From: JACTMI01 sp964618415
GTDB lineage: Bacteria > Acidobacteriota > Thermoanaerobaculia > Multivoradales > JAGPDF01
Direction of reading: 5' to 3'
Length of the DNA stretch: 32,577 nucleotides
Assembly (NCBI GenBank): GCA_964618415.1
Contig: CAZUAT010000039.1
Coordinates: forward strand, 1-32,577
This document shows positions 1 to 7,057 of the stretch, piece after piece (positions within the stretch are counted from its first letter, which is position 1; each line of letters opens with the position of its first letter). A program made the translations under genes and the position numbers. The notes beneath the pieces are model-generated. The model saw only the letters and a program-made list of their open reading frames with translations. It did no database searches and was not told where the DNA came from.

Positions 1-1007
1 CGATGACCGGCTACCAGGAGGTCCTCACCGACCCCTCCTATCGCGGCCAGATCGTAGTGATGACGCAGCCCCACATTGGTAACTACGGGGTCGACGGCGC
101 CGTGTCCGAGTCGGACCGGCCGTGGGTCGAGGGATTCGTCGCCCGCCGGTTCACGGCTGCGCCCTCGAACTACACGGCCGAGGAGGCACTGCCGGCGTAC
201 CTGTCGCGGCACGGCATTCCGGCGCTCGACAGCATCGACACGCGGGCGGTCGTGCGTCGGCTGCGCGAACACGGCGCGCTCAAAGGTGTCCTGACGACGG
301 AGCGCTCGGACGTGGAGAACCTGCTCGCGGAGGTGCGCGCTTTTCCGGATATGGCCGGACGCGCGCTCGTCGAGGACGTCACTCCGGCAGCCGAGCGCGT
401 GGTGCCGGCGGTCGGGTCGCCACGCTACCGGCTGGCGGTGTGGGACTTCGGCTGCAAGTCGAACATCCTGCGGGCGCTGGCGGCACAGGGAGCGGAGCTC
501 CACGTGCTGCCGGCATCGACGCCAGCCTCGCGGGCGACCGAGCTCGGCGTCGACGGGGTCGTGCTGTCGAACGGACCGGGCGACCCGGAGCCGCTCGTGG
601 GCGTGATCGAAACGGTGCGCGAGCTGGTCGATTCGGGCGTTCCGACGTTCGGCATCTGTCTCGGGCACCAGCTGCTCGGGCTGGCGATGGGAGCGCGAAC
701 CTTCAAGCTCAAGTTCGGCCATCACGGCGGCAACCAGCCGGTGGTCGATCTCGACACGCGCAAAGTGGCGATCACCAGCCAGAACCACGGCTTCGCGGTC
801 GACGCGGACTCCCTGCCGTCGCGCTGCCGGGTGCGCGAGCTCAATCTCAACGACAACACCGTCGAGGCGCTCGAGGTCGTCGACCGGCCGGCCTTCTCGG
901 TGCAGTACCACCCCGAGGCGGCCCCCGGGCCGCACGACGCCGCGCCGCTGTTCCGGCGCTTCCTCGACTCGATTCCGGCCCGGCCGGACCCGCACCCGGG
1001 GCGATGA
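1..1007 (+). CDS. carA: Carbamoyl-phosphate synthase small (glutaminase) subunit, 5' end cut by window edge
   Basis: Hydrolyses glutamine and passes ammonia to the large subunit CarB for carbamoyl phosphate synthesis (pyrimidines and arginine, cytosol). The visible 334 residues begin at MTGYQEVLTDPSY, a conserved block that lies some tens of residues inside normal CarA, so the true start is upstream of base 1 and the ATG at 3 is internal. The class I glutamine amidotransferase triad is complete. In the visible numbering the Cys nucleophile is residue 219 in GICLGHQLL, and His303 and Glu305 lie in QYHPEA; SNGPGDP at about 189-195 and SQNHGF at 259-264 are also intact. The stop overlaps the start of the next gene (ATGA at 1004-1007). 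carB is not in the window. Identification is secure. Confidence 0.97.
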   Translation, partial: MTGYQEVLTDPSYRGQIVVMTQPHIGNYGVDGAVSESDRPWVEGFVARRFTAAPSNYTAEEALPAYLSRHGIPALDSIDTRAVVRRLREHGALKGVLTTERSDVENLLAEVRAFPDMAGRALVEDVTPAAERVVPAVGSPRYRLAVWDFGCKSNILRALAAQGAELHVLPASTPASRATELGVDGVVLSNGPGDPEPLVGVIETVRELVDSGVPTFGICLGHQLLGLAMGARTFKLKFGHHGGNQPVVDLDTRKVAITSQNHGFAVDADSLPSRCRVRELNLNDNTVEALEVVDRPAFSVQYHPEAAPGPHDAAPLFRRFLDSIPARPDPHPGR

Positions 1008-2218
1008 ACGAAGGTCGCGGGGTTCTGCCGGGACCCCTGACCTGGACGCTCGCCCGTCGGCTGCTCACCGACTCGCGCAGTCGCCTGCTCAGCTCGAGCG
1101 GCCGCGCCGCACTGCTGGCGACGACCCTGGGCGTGGCGGCGCTGGGCATCGCCATGGCGCTGATGACCGGCTACCGGGAAGACCTGATCGACAAGCTGCT
1201 GGGGGGAAACGCCGCGGTGCTCGTCTATCCGGCCGCGGGCGCCGACGGCGTGGATCCGATCGAACGCCTGCGGGCGGTGCCGGGCGTGACTGCGGTCGCG
1301 CACGTGCGCTATCTCGAAGGGGTCGTCACCTCTGCCGGGGCGGAGGCCGAAGTCACACTGCGGGCCACGCCGGCCACCGCGGGCGTGTTCGCGGGGGACG
1401 GGGCGCCGCTCGGCCGTTCGGCCACCGGGGCGTGGCGCGTGCGGCTCGGTCGCCGGCTTGCCGAGCAGCTGGGGGTCGACGCGGGCTCGACGCTGCGCCT
1501 CGCCCTGCTCGGAGTCGAAGACGGGACACCGCGGTTTGCCTTTCGCACGCTCGAGGTGGCGGGCACGTTCGCCACCGGTTTTTCGGAGTTCGACAACAGG
1601 TGGGCGGTCGTCGACCCGGCGATCGTCGAGGGCGTGCCGGGGTCCGGCCTGGGCCTTTGGGAGGTGTCGCTGGCGAGGCCGGACAGGGCGCCGCAGGCGG
1701 CGGAAGCGATCCGCGCCGCCCTCGGCGATGCCTTCGTGGCGATCGAGTGGCAGCGGTTCAATCGCGACCTGTTCGCCGCCCTCGACCTGCAGAAGCGCGC
1801 GCTGTTCCTGCTGCTCGGCCTGATCGTCCTGGTGGCCACGTTCAACGTCGCCTCGACGCTGGTGGTGCTGGTGCGCGAGCGGATGCGCGACCTCGGCGTC
1901 CTGGCAGCGCTCGGTCTGACACCGCGCCGGCTGCGCGTCGTCTTCCTGGCCTACGGGGGAGTACTGGGGGCCGCCGGCGCTGTACTGGGGTTGCTGATTG
2001 CCGCTCTGGCTGCGACCGTGATGACCCGCTTCGAACTGCTCTCGTTCGGGCCGGAAATCGCGCAGGTCTATTTTCTCGAGTCCGTCCCGCTGCGGCTGTC
2101 CGTCGGAGATGCGGCCGTCGTCGCCCTGCTGGCGGTGGGAGTGACGGTGCTCGCTTGCCTGGTGCCGGCCTGGCGAGCCTCGCGCCTCGACCCGGTCGTT
2201 GCGCTGCGCTACGAATGA
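1004..2218 (+). CDS. LolC/LolE-like (FtsX/MacB-type) ABC transporter permease
   Basis: A 404-residue inner-membrane permease. A hydrophobic helix at about 35-54 precedes a periplasmic MacB-type core domain at about 55-255. Three C-terminal helices follow at about 267-290, 315-340 and 370-395, with the FtsX-family pattern between them (ERMRDLGVLAALGLTPRRL) and the usual ending VPAWRASRLDPVVALRYE. LolC/E proteins extract lipoproteins from the inner membrane with the ATPase LolD. No ATPase gene lies next to it, so it is solitary here. The ATG at 1004 overlaps the carA stop by four bases, implying translational coupling with an unrelated metabolic gene. It could equally be another FtsX-family efflux permease; the family is sure, the substrate is not. 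Confidence 0.88.
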   Translation: MNEGRGVLPGPLTWTLARRLLTDSRSRLLSSSGRAALLATTLGVAALGIAMALMTGYREDLIDKLLGGNAAVLVYPAAGADGVDPIERLRAVPGVTAVAHVRYLEGVVTSAGAEAEVTLRATPATAGVFAGDGAPLGRSATGAWRVRLGRRLAEQLGVDAGSTLRLALLGVEDGTPRFAFRTLEVAGTFATGFSEFDNRWAVVDPAIVEGVPGSGLGLWEVSLARPDRAPQAAEAIRAALGDAFVAIEWQRFNRDLFAALDLQKRALFLLLGLIVLVATFNVASTLVVLVRERMRDLGVLAALGLTPRRLRVVFLAYGGVLGAAGAVLGLLIAALAATVMTRFELLSFGPEIAQVYFLESVPLRLSVGDAAVVALLAVGVTVLACLVPAWRASRLDPVVALRYE

Positions 2219-2267
2219 CGCGCAGCGGTCTCGCGGTGCCCGAGCGGCTCCGGCGTCCTTCGGTTGA

Positions 2268-2273
2268 TACATT
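2268..2273 (+). promoter_or_regulatory. -10-like hexamer TACATT of the ClC gene
   Basis: TACATT ends 9 nt before the ATG at 2283. No Shine-Dalgarno sequence lies between, so the mRNA would start at or within a few bases of the start codon. No good -35 is visible. Confidence 0.5.
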
Positions 2274-2282
2274 GCGGGCGCG

Positions 2283-4415
2283 ATGACCCGGTGGCTCGTG
2301 GGCTGGTTGCGCCTGCTGCGACGGGCGCTGCGGCGGGTGGACTACTTCCTCGCCCGGCGCTTCGCGCTGTCGACGCGCGAAGACCGGATCTTCTTCGTGT
2401 CGATTCCCGCCGTCGGAGTGGCGGCCGGTCTGCTCGGTGTGCTCGTGCACCGTGCGATCGACTTCGTCCGCACGGCGCTGTGGGGATACTGGCCCGACCT
2501 GATCCATGCCGTCGAACGGCTGAGCGCGCTGCACGTACTGCTCGCCACCGGAGCGGGCGGCGTGGCGGTGGCGCTGATCGTCTGGTGGGCCCGCGAACCG
2601 GTGAGCGGGCGGGGCATGTCGTCTCTGATCGAAGCGGTGGCCCTCCACGAGGGACGCGTGCCGTTGCGGACGACCGCGCTGTCGGCGCTGGCGGCCGTCT
2701 TCACGGTCGGCGCGGGCGGGGCGCTGGGACGCGAAGGCCCGCTGATCCGGCTCGGGTCGGCCATCTCCTCCTGGCTGGGGCAGCGCACCGGCCTGCCACC
2801 GTTCCGGATCAAGGTCCTGGTCGGCTGCGGCGCTGCCGCCGGTTTTGCAGCCGCCTACAACGTCCCGATCGGCGGCGCGCTGTTCGCGATGGAGGTCATC
2901 CTCGGCAGCTTCGCGCTCGAGATCTTCGGCCCGATCGTCGTCGCCGCCGTGATCTCCACGCTGATCGCCCGCGCGGCTGAGCACAACACGCCCATCTACG
3001 CCCTGCCGGACTATGTCCTGGGCAGCGCGTGGGAGATCCTGGCCTGCCTCGGGCTGGGAATCGTCGGCGCGTTCGCGTCGGTGGCGTTCACTCTGGGCGT
3101 GCGCGGCATGGCCAAAGGGTTCCAGCGGACCCGGCTGCCGCTCTGGGTGCGCCCGGTGGTCGGGATGCTCGCGCTCGGCGGGTTGTCGCTGCTGGTCCCG
3201 CAGGCGATCGGCAGCGGTTTCCACACCATCCGTGAGGCGCTGACCGGGGCGATGCCGCTCGCGCTGCTGCTGCTGCTGCCGGCCGTCAAGCTGATCGCGA
3301 CCGCACTCACGCTGGGCAGCGGAGGTGCCGGAGGCGTCTTCACGCCATCCCTGTTCTGCGGGGCGATGGTGGGTGGCGCCTACGGATACGGGCTGCACGC
3401 GCTGGTGCCGGGCCTCGAGACCAACTTCGGCGCCTACGCCGCGGTCGGCATGGCGGCGGTGGCCGCCGGCAGCTCGCACGCCCCACTGTCGGCGATCCTG
3501 ATGCTGTTCGAGTTCACCGGCAACTACGAGTTGATTCTGCCCCTGATGGTGGCTTCGATCACCGCCAGCGTTGTGGCGCGACGGCTCTATCCGTACTCCG
3601 TCTACACCGAGCCACTGCAGCGGCGCGGAGTCGAACTGTCGTTCCGGATGGAGGAGGCGGCGCTTGCCGGTTTGCGCGTCGATGCCCTGGCACGCCCGGA
3701 TCCCGAGACGCTCTCGCCGGACACCAGCTATGCCGAGATCGTGGACAAGTTCCTCGCCACGCGACGGCACCGGCTGTTCGTCGTCGACGCGGAGCGGAAG
3801 CTGCTCGGATGCGTCTCGATGCACGACATCAAGCACGCCCTGCGGGCAGACAGCCCGGTCGTCTCGGTGCACGCCCGGGATCTGATGGTTCCGGTGACGA
3901 CCACGCTGGCCGGGGAGGAGCGTCTGCACCGGGCCGCCGAGACGCTGGCGCGGAGCGACTTCGAGCGCCTGCCGGTGCTCGACGGCGATGGTCGATTCCT
4001 CGGCATCCTCGCCAAGCGCGATCTGCTGGCCGTCTACGCTCAGGAGGTTCTCGGCAGGCCGGCGGTGCTGTCGACGTTCGTCGCCAGCGATCAGCCGGGC
4101 CGGGGCGGGCACGCGGTCGAGCTGCCGCCGGACTTCGCGTTGCGCTCGATCGCCGCCCCGCCCAGCCTGATCGGCATGAGTCTCGCCGAGGCGGCATTGC
4201 CGGCGCGGCTCGGCCTGCGCGTCATCGAAATCAAACGCCCGGCCGTCGACGGCTGGGAGTGGGTCGTGCCGGACGCGACGACGACGCTGGGGCGGGGTGA
4301 CGAACTGGTCGTGCTGGGACCCACCCGCGCGGTCGAGGCGCTGATGGCCGGACGGATCGGCTTCGAAGACTCGACGACGCGCCCCGGTGTGCTGCCGGCG
4401 GCGACGGAGCAATGA
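2283..4415 (+). CDS. ClC-family chloride channel/transporter with two CBS domains and a TrkA-C domain
   Basis: A 710-residue membrane protein moving chloride. The membrane part covers about 35-450 and carries GREGP at 149-153 (gating Glu151) and GGVFTPSLF. The usual GSGIP motif is replaced by SGRGM near 108-112. The internal proton glutamate of antiporters (E203 in the E. coli protein) aligns with Val205 in FAMEV, a substitution typical of channels. The cytoplasmic part has two CBS domains (about 479-525 and 537-592; adenine-nucleotide sensing in this family) and a C-terminal TrkA-C/RCK-C-like domain (about 615-700, with GDELVVLGP). The stop overlaps the start of the small cysteine protein (ATGA). 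The ATG is supported by the -10-like TACATT nine bases upstream. Confidence 0.93.
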   Translation: MTRWLVGWLRLLRRALRRVDYFLARRFALSTREDRIFFVSIPAVGVAAGLLGVLVHRAIDFVRTALWGYWPDLIHAVERLSALHVLLATGAGGVAVALIVWWAREPVSGRGMSSLIEAVALHEGRVPLRTTALSALAAVFTVGAGGALGREGPLIRLGSAISSWLGQRTGLPPFRIKVLVGCGAAAGFAAAYNVPIGGALFAMEVILGSFALEIFGPIVVAAVISTLIARAAEHNTPIYALPDYVLGSAWEILACLGLGIVGAFASVAFTLGVRGMAKGFQRTRLPLWVRPVVGMLALGGLSLLVPQAIGSGFHTIREALTGAMPLALLLLLPAVKLIATALTLGSGGAGGVFTPSLFCGAMVGGAYGYGLHALVPGLETNFGAYAAVGMAAVAAGSSHAPLSAILMLFEFTGNYELILPLMVASITASVVARRLYPYSVYTEPLQRRGVELSFRMEEAALAGLRVDALARPDPETLSPDTSYAEIVDKFLATRRHRLFVVDAERKLLGCVSMHDIKHALRADSPVVSVHARDLMVPVTTTLAGEERLHRAAETLARSDFERLPVLDGDGRFLGILAKRDLLAVYAQEVLGRPAVLSTFVASDQPGRGGHAVELPPDFALRSIAAPPSLIGMSLAEAALPARLGLRVIEIKRPAVDGWEWVVPDATTTLGRGDELVVLGPTRAVEALMAGRIGFEDSTTRPGVLPAATEQ

Positions 4416-4645
4416 GCGAACCGGCGCCGCTACCGGTCGCCGGCCTCTGCGACGACTGCGTCGCCGCCCGTCGCCTGCGCTCGCGCCGTTCGACCTTTCT
4501 CCTCTGCACGCGCTCGGCCTCCGATCCGGCCTTTCCTCGCTACCCGCGCCTGCCGGTCGTCACCTGTCCCGGGTACGTTCCCGCCCCGTCGGCCGAGGGC
4601 CCCCTACCGCCCGCCCCCTCTGCGGTGCCAGACTCGGAGACATGA
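4412..4645 (+). CDS. Small four-cysteine conserved protein, probably metal-binding
   Basis: A 77-residue protein with cysteines at 13, 16, 32 and 52 (CxxC-x15-C-x19-C) in a core of the type C-D-D-C...RR-S-T-F-L-L-C...DPAFPRYPRLPV..C-P-G-Y. This resembles an unnamed family of 50-80 residue bacterial proteins. The four cysteines could hold zinc or an iron-sulfur cluster (inference). No signal peptide or membrane segment is present; the tail after residue 55 is Pro/Ala-rich. The gene is real because it starts in an ATGA overlap with the ClC stop and ends in an ATGA overlap with the deoC start at 4642, giving a three-gene translationally coupled chain. Function unknown. Confidence 0.72.
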   Translation: MSEPAPLPVAGLCDDCVAARRLRSRRSTFLLCTRSASDPAFPRYPRLPVVTCPGYVPAPSAEGPLPPAPSAVPDSET

Positions 4646-5562
4646 GCCTGCTCGCCGCGCCGGCAGCCCTGCCGGATCTCTCCCTCGTGCCGCCGGTCGA
4701 TGCCACCGGGATCGAGGAGCGTGCAGCCGCGCTGGCGCGTCGCTCGATCAAGCGGGAGACCAAGCTCGCCGGCATCCGGCTCGCTGTCTCGATGATCGAC
4801 CTGACCACGCTCGAGGGCAAGGACTCCGAGGGCAAGGTCGTCCAGATGTGTCAGAAGGCTCTGCATCCGTTGCCGGGCGATCCGACCGTCGGCCCGGTGG
4901 CGGCGGTCTGTGTCTACCCGAACTTCGTCGCGACGGCGCGACGGGCGCTCGGCGGCTCGTCGGTGCGCGTCGCCTCCGTGGCGACCGGCTTCCCGTCGGG
5001 ACTCGTGCCGCTCGATCTCAAGCTCGAGGAGACGCGGCGGGCGGTCGGCAACGGGGCCGACGAGATCGACATGGTGATCGACCGCGGCGCGTTCCTGTCG
5101 GGCGAGTACGCGGCGGTTTTCGACGAGATCGCGCGGGTGCGCGAGGCCTGCGGCAGCGCCCACCTCAAGGTGATCCTCGAGACCGGGGAGCTGCTCACCT
5201 ACGACAACGTGCGCCGCGCTTCGCACCTGGCGATCGCCGCCGGCGCCGACTTCATCAAGACTTCCACCGGCAAGATCCAGCCCGCGGCCACACCGGGTGT
5301 CGTCCTGGTGATGCTGGAAGCGATCCGCGACCACTATCTCGCCCACGGCCGGCGGATCGGGATGAAGCCGGCCGGCGGCATCCGCACCTCCAAGCAGGCG
5401 CTCCACCTGCTCGTGATGGTACGCGAGACGCTGGGCGATGCGTGGCTCTCTCCCGACCTGTTTCGTATCGGCGCCTCCACCCTGACGAACGACCTGCTGG
5501 CGCAGTACGTCAAGGAGTCCACCGGGAGGTACCAGAGTGACGACTACTTCTCCCGGGACTGA
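4642..5562 (+). CDS. deoC: Deoxyribose-phosphate aldolase
   Basis: Cleaves 2-deoxyribose-5-phosphate into glyceraldehyde-3-phosphate and acetaldehyde (cytosol, deoxynucleoside catabolism). The 306-residue protein has the Schiff-base lysine Lys206 in DFIKTSTGK and the second active-site lysine Lys242 in MKPAGGIRTS. The conserved aspartate region DEIDMVID at 140-147 is intact. It is longer than the E. coli enzyme by an N-terminal extension of about 40 residues, as in many other DeoC proteins. The ATG at 4642 was chosen because it overlaps the preceding stop by four bases; the open frame upstream of it is not DeoC-like. The two ALDH-like genes at 7058 and 9155 are the likely acetaldehyde-handling partners. 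Confidence 0.95.
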   Translation: MSLLAAPAALPDLSLVPPVDATGIEERAAALARRSIKRETKLAGIRLAVSMIDLTTLEGKDSEGKVVQMCQKALHPLPGDPTVGPVAAVCVYPNFVATARRALGGSSVRVASVATGFPSGLVPLDLKLEETRRAVGNGADEIDMVIDRGAFLSGEYAAVFDEIARVREACGSAHLKVILETGELLTYDNVRRASHLAIAAGADFIKTSTGKIQPAATPGVVLVMLEAIRDHYLAHGRRIGMKPAGGIRTSKQALHLLVMVRETLGDAWLSPDLFRIGASTLTNDLLAQYVKESTGRYQSDDYFSRD

Positions 5563-6286
5563 GCGCGTGGCCTATCGACAGCCCCGCAGCGGCTTCACTC
5601 GCGTTCCGTTCATCCAGACCTGCCGCCTGCGCAGCGGCGAGGACGATCTGCGGGCGATGGTCTGCAATCTGTCGCTGCTCGGGCTGTTCGTGCACCTGGA
5701 GACTCCGCCCGAGGTGGGCACGGAGTGCGAGGTGAGCCTGTCGCTGCCCGACGGAGGGCTGCCGATGCAGGCGCGCGCGGTCGTCACCTGGGTGCAGCGC
5801 GACCCGCCGCGCCGCGCTGCGGATCTGCCGATCGGCTGCGGCCTGCGCTTCGTTTCGGTCGAGCCGGAAGACGTGCGCCGGATGGCAGCGCTGATCGCGC
5901 AGTTCGGACCGGACAGCCCCCAGGTCGGCATCAACCAGCCGACCACCGGTCACGTGCGCATCCCATTCGTCACCGGTTGCACGCTGGCGACGCCGCAGGG
6001 CGAGTTGCGGGGCAGCCTGTGCAACCTGTCGACGCGTGGCGTCTACGTCGCCGTCGACCCGGTGCCCGACCTCGATACGAGCGTGCTGGTCTCCTTCCAG
6101 CTGCCCGACGACGACGAGCCGTTCGAACGAGGCGCCGTCTGCGCCTGGATCAACTCGGCGCACGCTCCGCGCATGCGCGCCCTGCCGCCCGGCTGCGGGC
6201 TGCGCTTCGTCGGCCTCTCAGCCGCCGACGTCGCCCGTCTCGAGCAGGTCGTCGCCGACTACCTCGCCGCCCACGCGCCCGTCTGA
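5537..6286 (+). CDS. Tandem PilZ-domain protein
   Basis: A 249-residue soluble protein made of two PilZ-like halves, about 14-125 and 135-245. Each half has the [DN]xSxxG signature (NLSLLG and NLSTRG), a following beta-barrel pattern and an IGCGLRFV / PGCGLRFV strand. PilZ domains bind cyclic di-GMP through an N-terminal RxxxR motif plus this signature. Here neither half has a proper RxxxR: the first has R17 and R22, one residue too far apart, and the second only one Arg (HVRIPF). Binding is therefore doubtful. Start: a GTG with GGGAGGT at 5524-5530, overlapping the deoC end by 26 bases, so it is probably co-transcribed with deoC. Its target is unknown. Confidence 0.85.
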   Translation: MTTTSPGTERVAYRQPRSGFTRVPFIQTCRLRSGEDDLRAMVCNLSLLGLFVHLETPPEVGTECEVSLSLPDGGLPMQARAVVTWVQRDPPRRAADLPIGCGLRFVSVEPEDVRRMAALIAQFGPDSPQVGINQPTTGHVRIPFVTGCTLATPQGELRGSLCNLSTRGVYVAVDPVPDLDTSVLVSFQLPDDDEPFERGAVCAWINSAHAPRMRALPPGCGLRFVGLSAADVARLEQVVADYLAAHAPV

Positions 6287-6291
6287 CCGGC

Positions 6292-7008
6292 TCAACGAAG
6301 GCGGATGCCGGCCTCCGCGAGGGCGGCATCGACTTGGCCGGCCCAGCCGCGGTTGGCGAGCGGGGAGGCGGGGCTGGGGTGCAGGACGCGGACCACCTCC
6401 CGGCCCGGCAGCGCGCGGCGCAGGGCGGCCTCGGCGAAGGCGCCGATGCCGACCAGTCTGGGGTCGCCGAGCGCCTCGACGACTTCGACCAGCGCCGCAT
6501 CGCAGATCGACTCCAGGCGGCGGCGTTCGTCGGCGGCCAGCTTTTCTGGCGTCAGGTTGCTCCCGGTCGCGCTGAGGAAGCCGAGGGGACACCAGTTCCA
6601 GACGAACGCGCGGGCGAAGAACCGTTCCGGGGTGCCGAAGCGCTCGCGTGCCCAGCCCCAGAGGCGGGCACCGGAGACCTCGCTGCGTCGACAGGCAAAC
6701 CCTTCGATCGGGCGCCTCGGGTGCTGGCGGTCGGCCGGGGGCGGTTCGACCGCGGCTTCCACGCCGAGCCAGTCCCGCGCCGCGGCCACCTCGCCGAACG
6801 GCACGCCGGTCTGCATCATCCCGAACGGCCCCGGGTTCATGCCGACGAACAGCAGTTGCCGGGTGCCGCGGCCCCAGCGGTCCAGGTAGCGTTCGTGCGG
6901 CAAGCGGGCATAGTCGAGCGGACGGTAGACGTAGGCAACCGGGCCCGAAAAGCTCAGGCGGCGGGTGCTTGCGGCCAGCCGCCGGGAAATCTCGGGCAGG
7001 GTCGACAC
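6292..7008 (-). CDS. SMUG1-family (family 3) uracil-DNA glycosylase
   Basis: Removes uracil and related oxidised pyrimidines from DNA to start base-excision repair. The 238-residue protein has the SMUG1 motif 1 GMNPGPFGMMQTGVPFG with the catalytic Asn, the mid-region RPIEGFACRRSEVSGAR and CPLGFL, and motif 2 HPSPASPLANRGW with the catalytic His. The similarity to the animal SMUG1 pattern is strong. The GTG at 7008 is preferred: the first SMUG1-like residues follow it, and TACGCT (7016-7021 on this strand) ends 7 nt before it. Longer in-frame starts up to 7182 would run into the divergent ALDH gene. It ends five bases from the convergent PilZ gene, so it is an independent unit. Confidence 0.92.
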   Translation of the reverse strand: MSTLPEISRRLAASTRRLSFSGPVAYVYRPLDYARLPHERYLDRWGRGTRQLLFVGMNPGPFGMMQTGVPFGEVAAARDWLGVEAAVEPPPADRQHPRRPIEGFACRRSEVSGARLWGWARERFGTPERFFARAFVWNWCPLGFLSATGSNLTPEKLAADERRRLESICDAALVEVVEALGDPRLVGIGAFAEAALRRALPGREVVRVLHPSPASPLANRGWAGQVDAALAEAGIRLR

Positions 7009-7015
7009 GCGCTCG

Positions 7016-7021
7016 AGCGTA
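7016..7021 (-). promoter_or_regulatory. -10-like hexamer TACGCT of the SMUG1 gene
   Basis: On the minus strand TACGCT ends 7 nt before the GTG at 7008 with no Shine-Dalgarno sequence at usual spacing (a GGGGAGGGG run is about 18 nt away). It shares a 49-nt divergent gap with the ALDH promoter. Confidence 0.4.
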
Positions 7022-7043
7022 CCAGCCCCTCCCCGGCCGGGAG

Positions 7044-7049
7044 TAAGAT
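7044..7049 (+). promoter_or_regulatory. -10-like hexamer TAAGAT of the ALDH gene
   Basis: TAAGAT ends 8 nt before the ATG at 7058 and no ribosome binding site follows, fitting a leaderless transcript. Confidence 0.5.
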
Positions 7050-7057
7050 GCCGGCCG

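Noticed and set aside
1842..4412. Minus-strand open frame of 856 codons over the ClC gene
   Set aside because: Low-complexity Arg/Gln/Asp-rich translation with no domain; the plus strand has clear ClC and CBS motifs.
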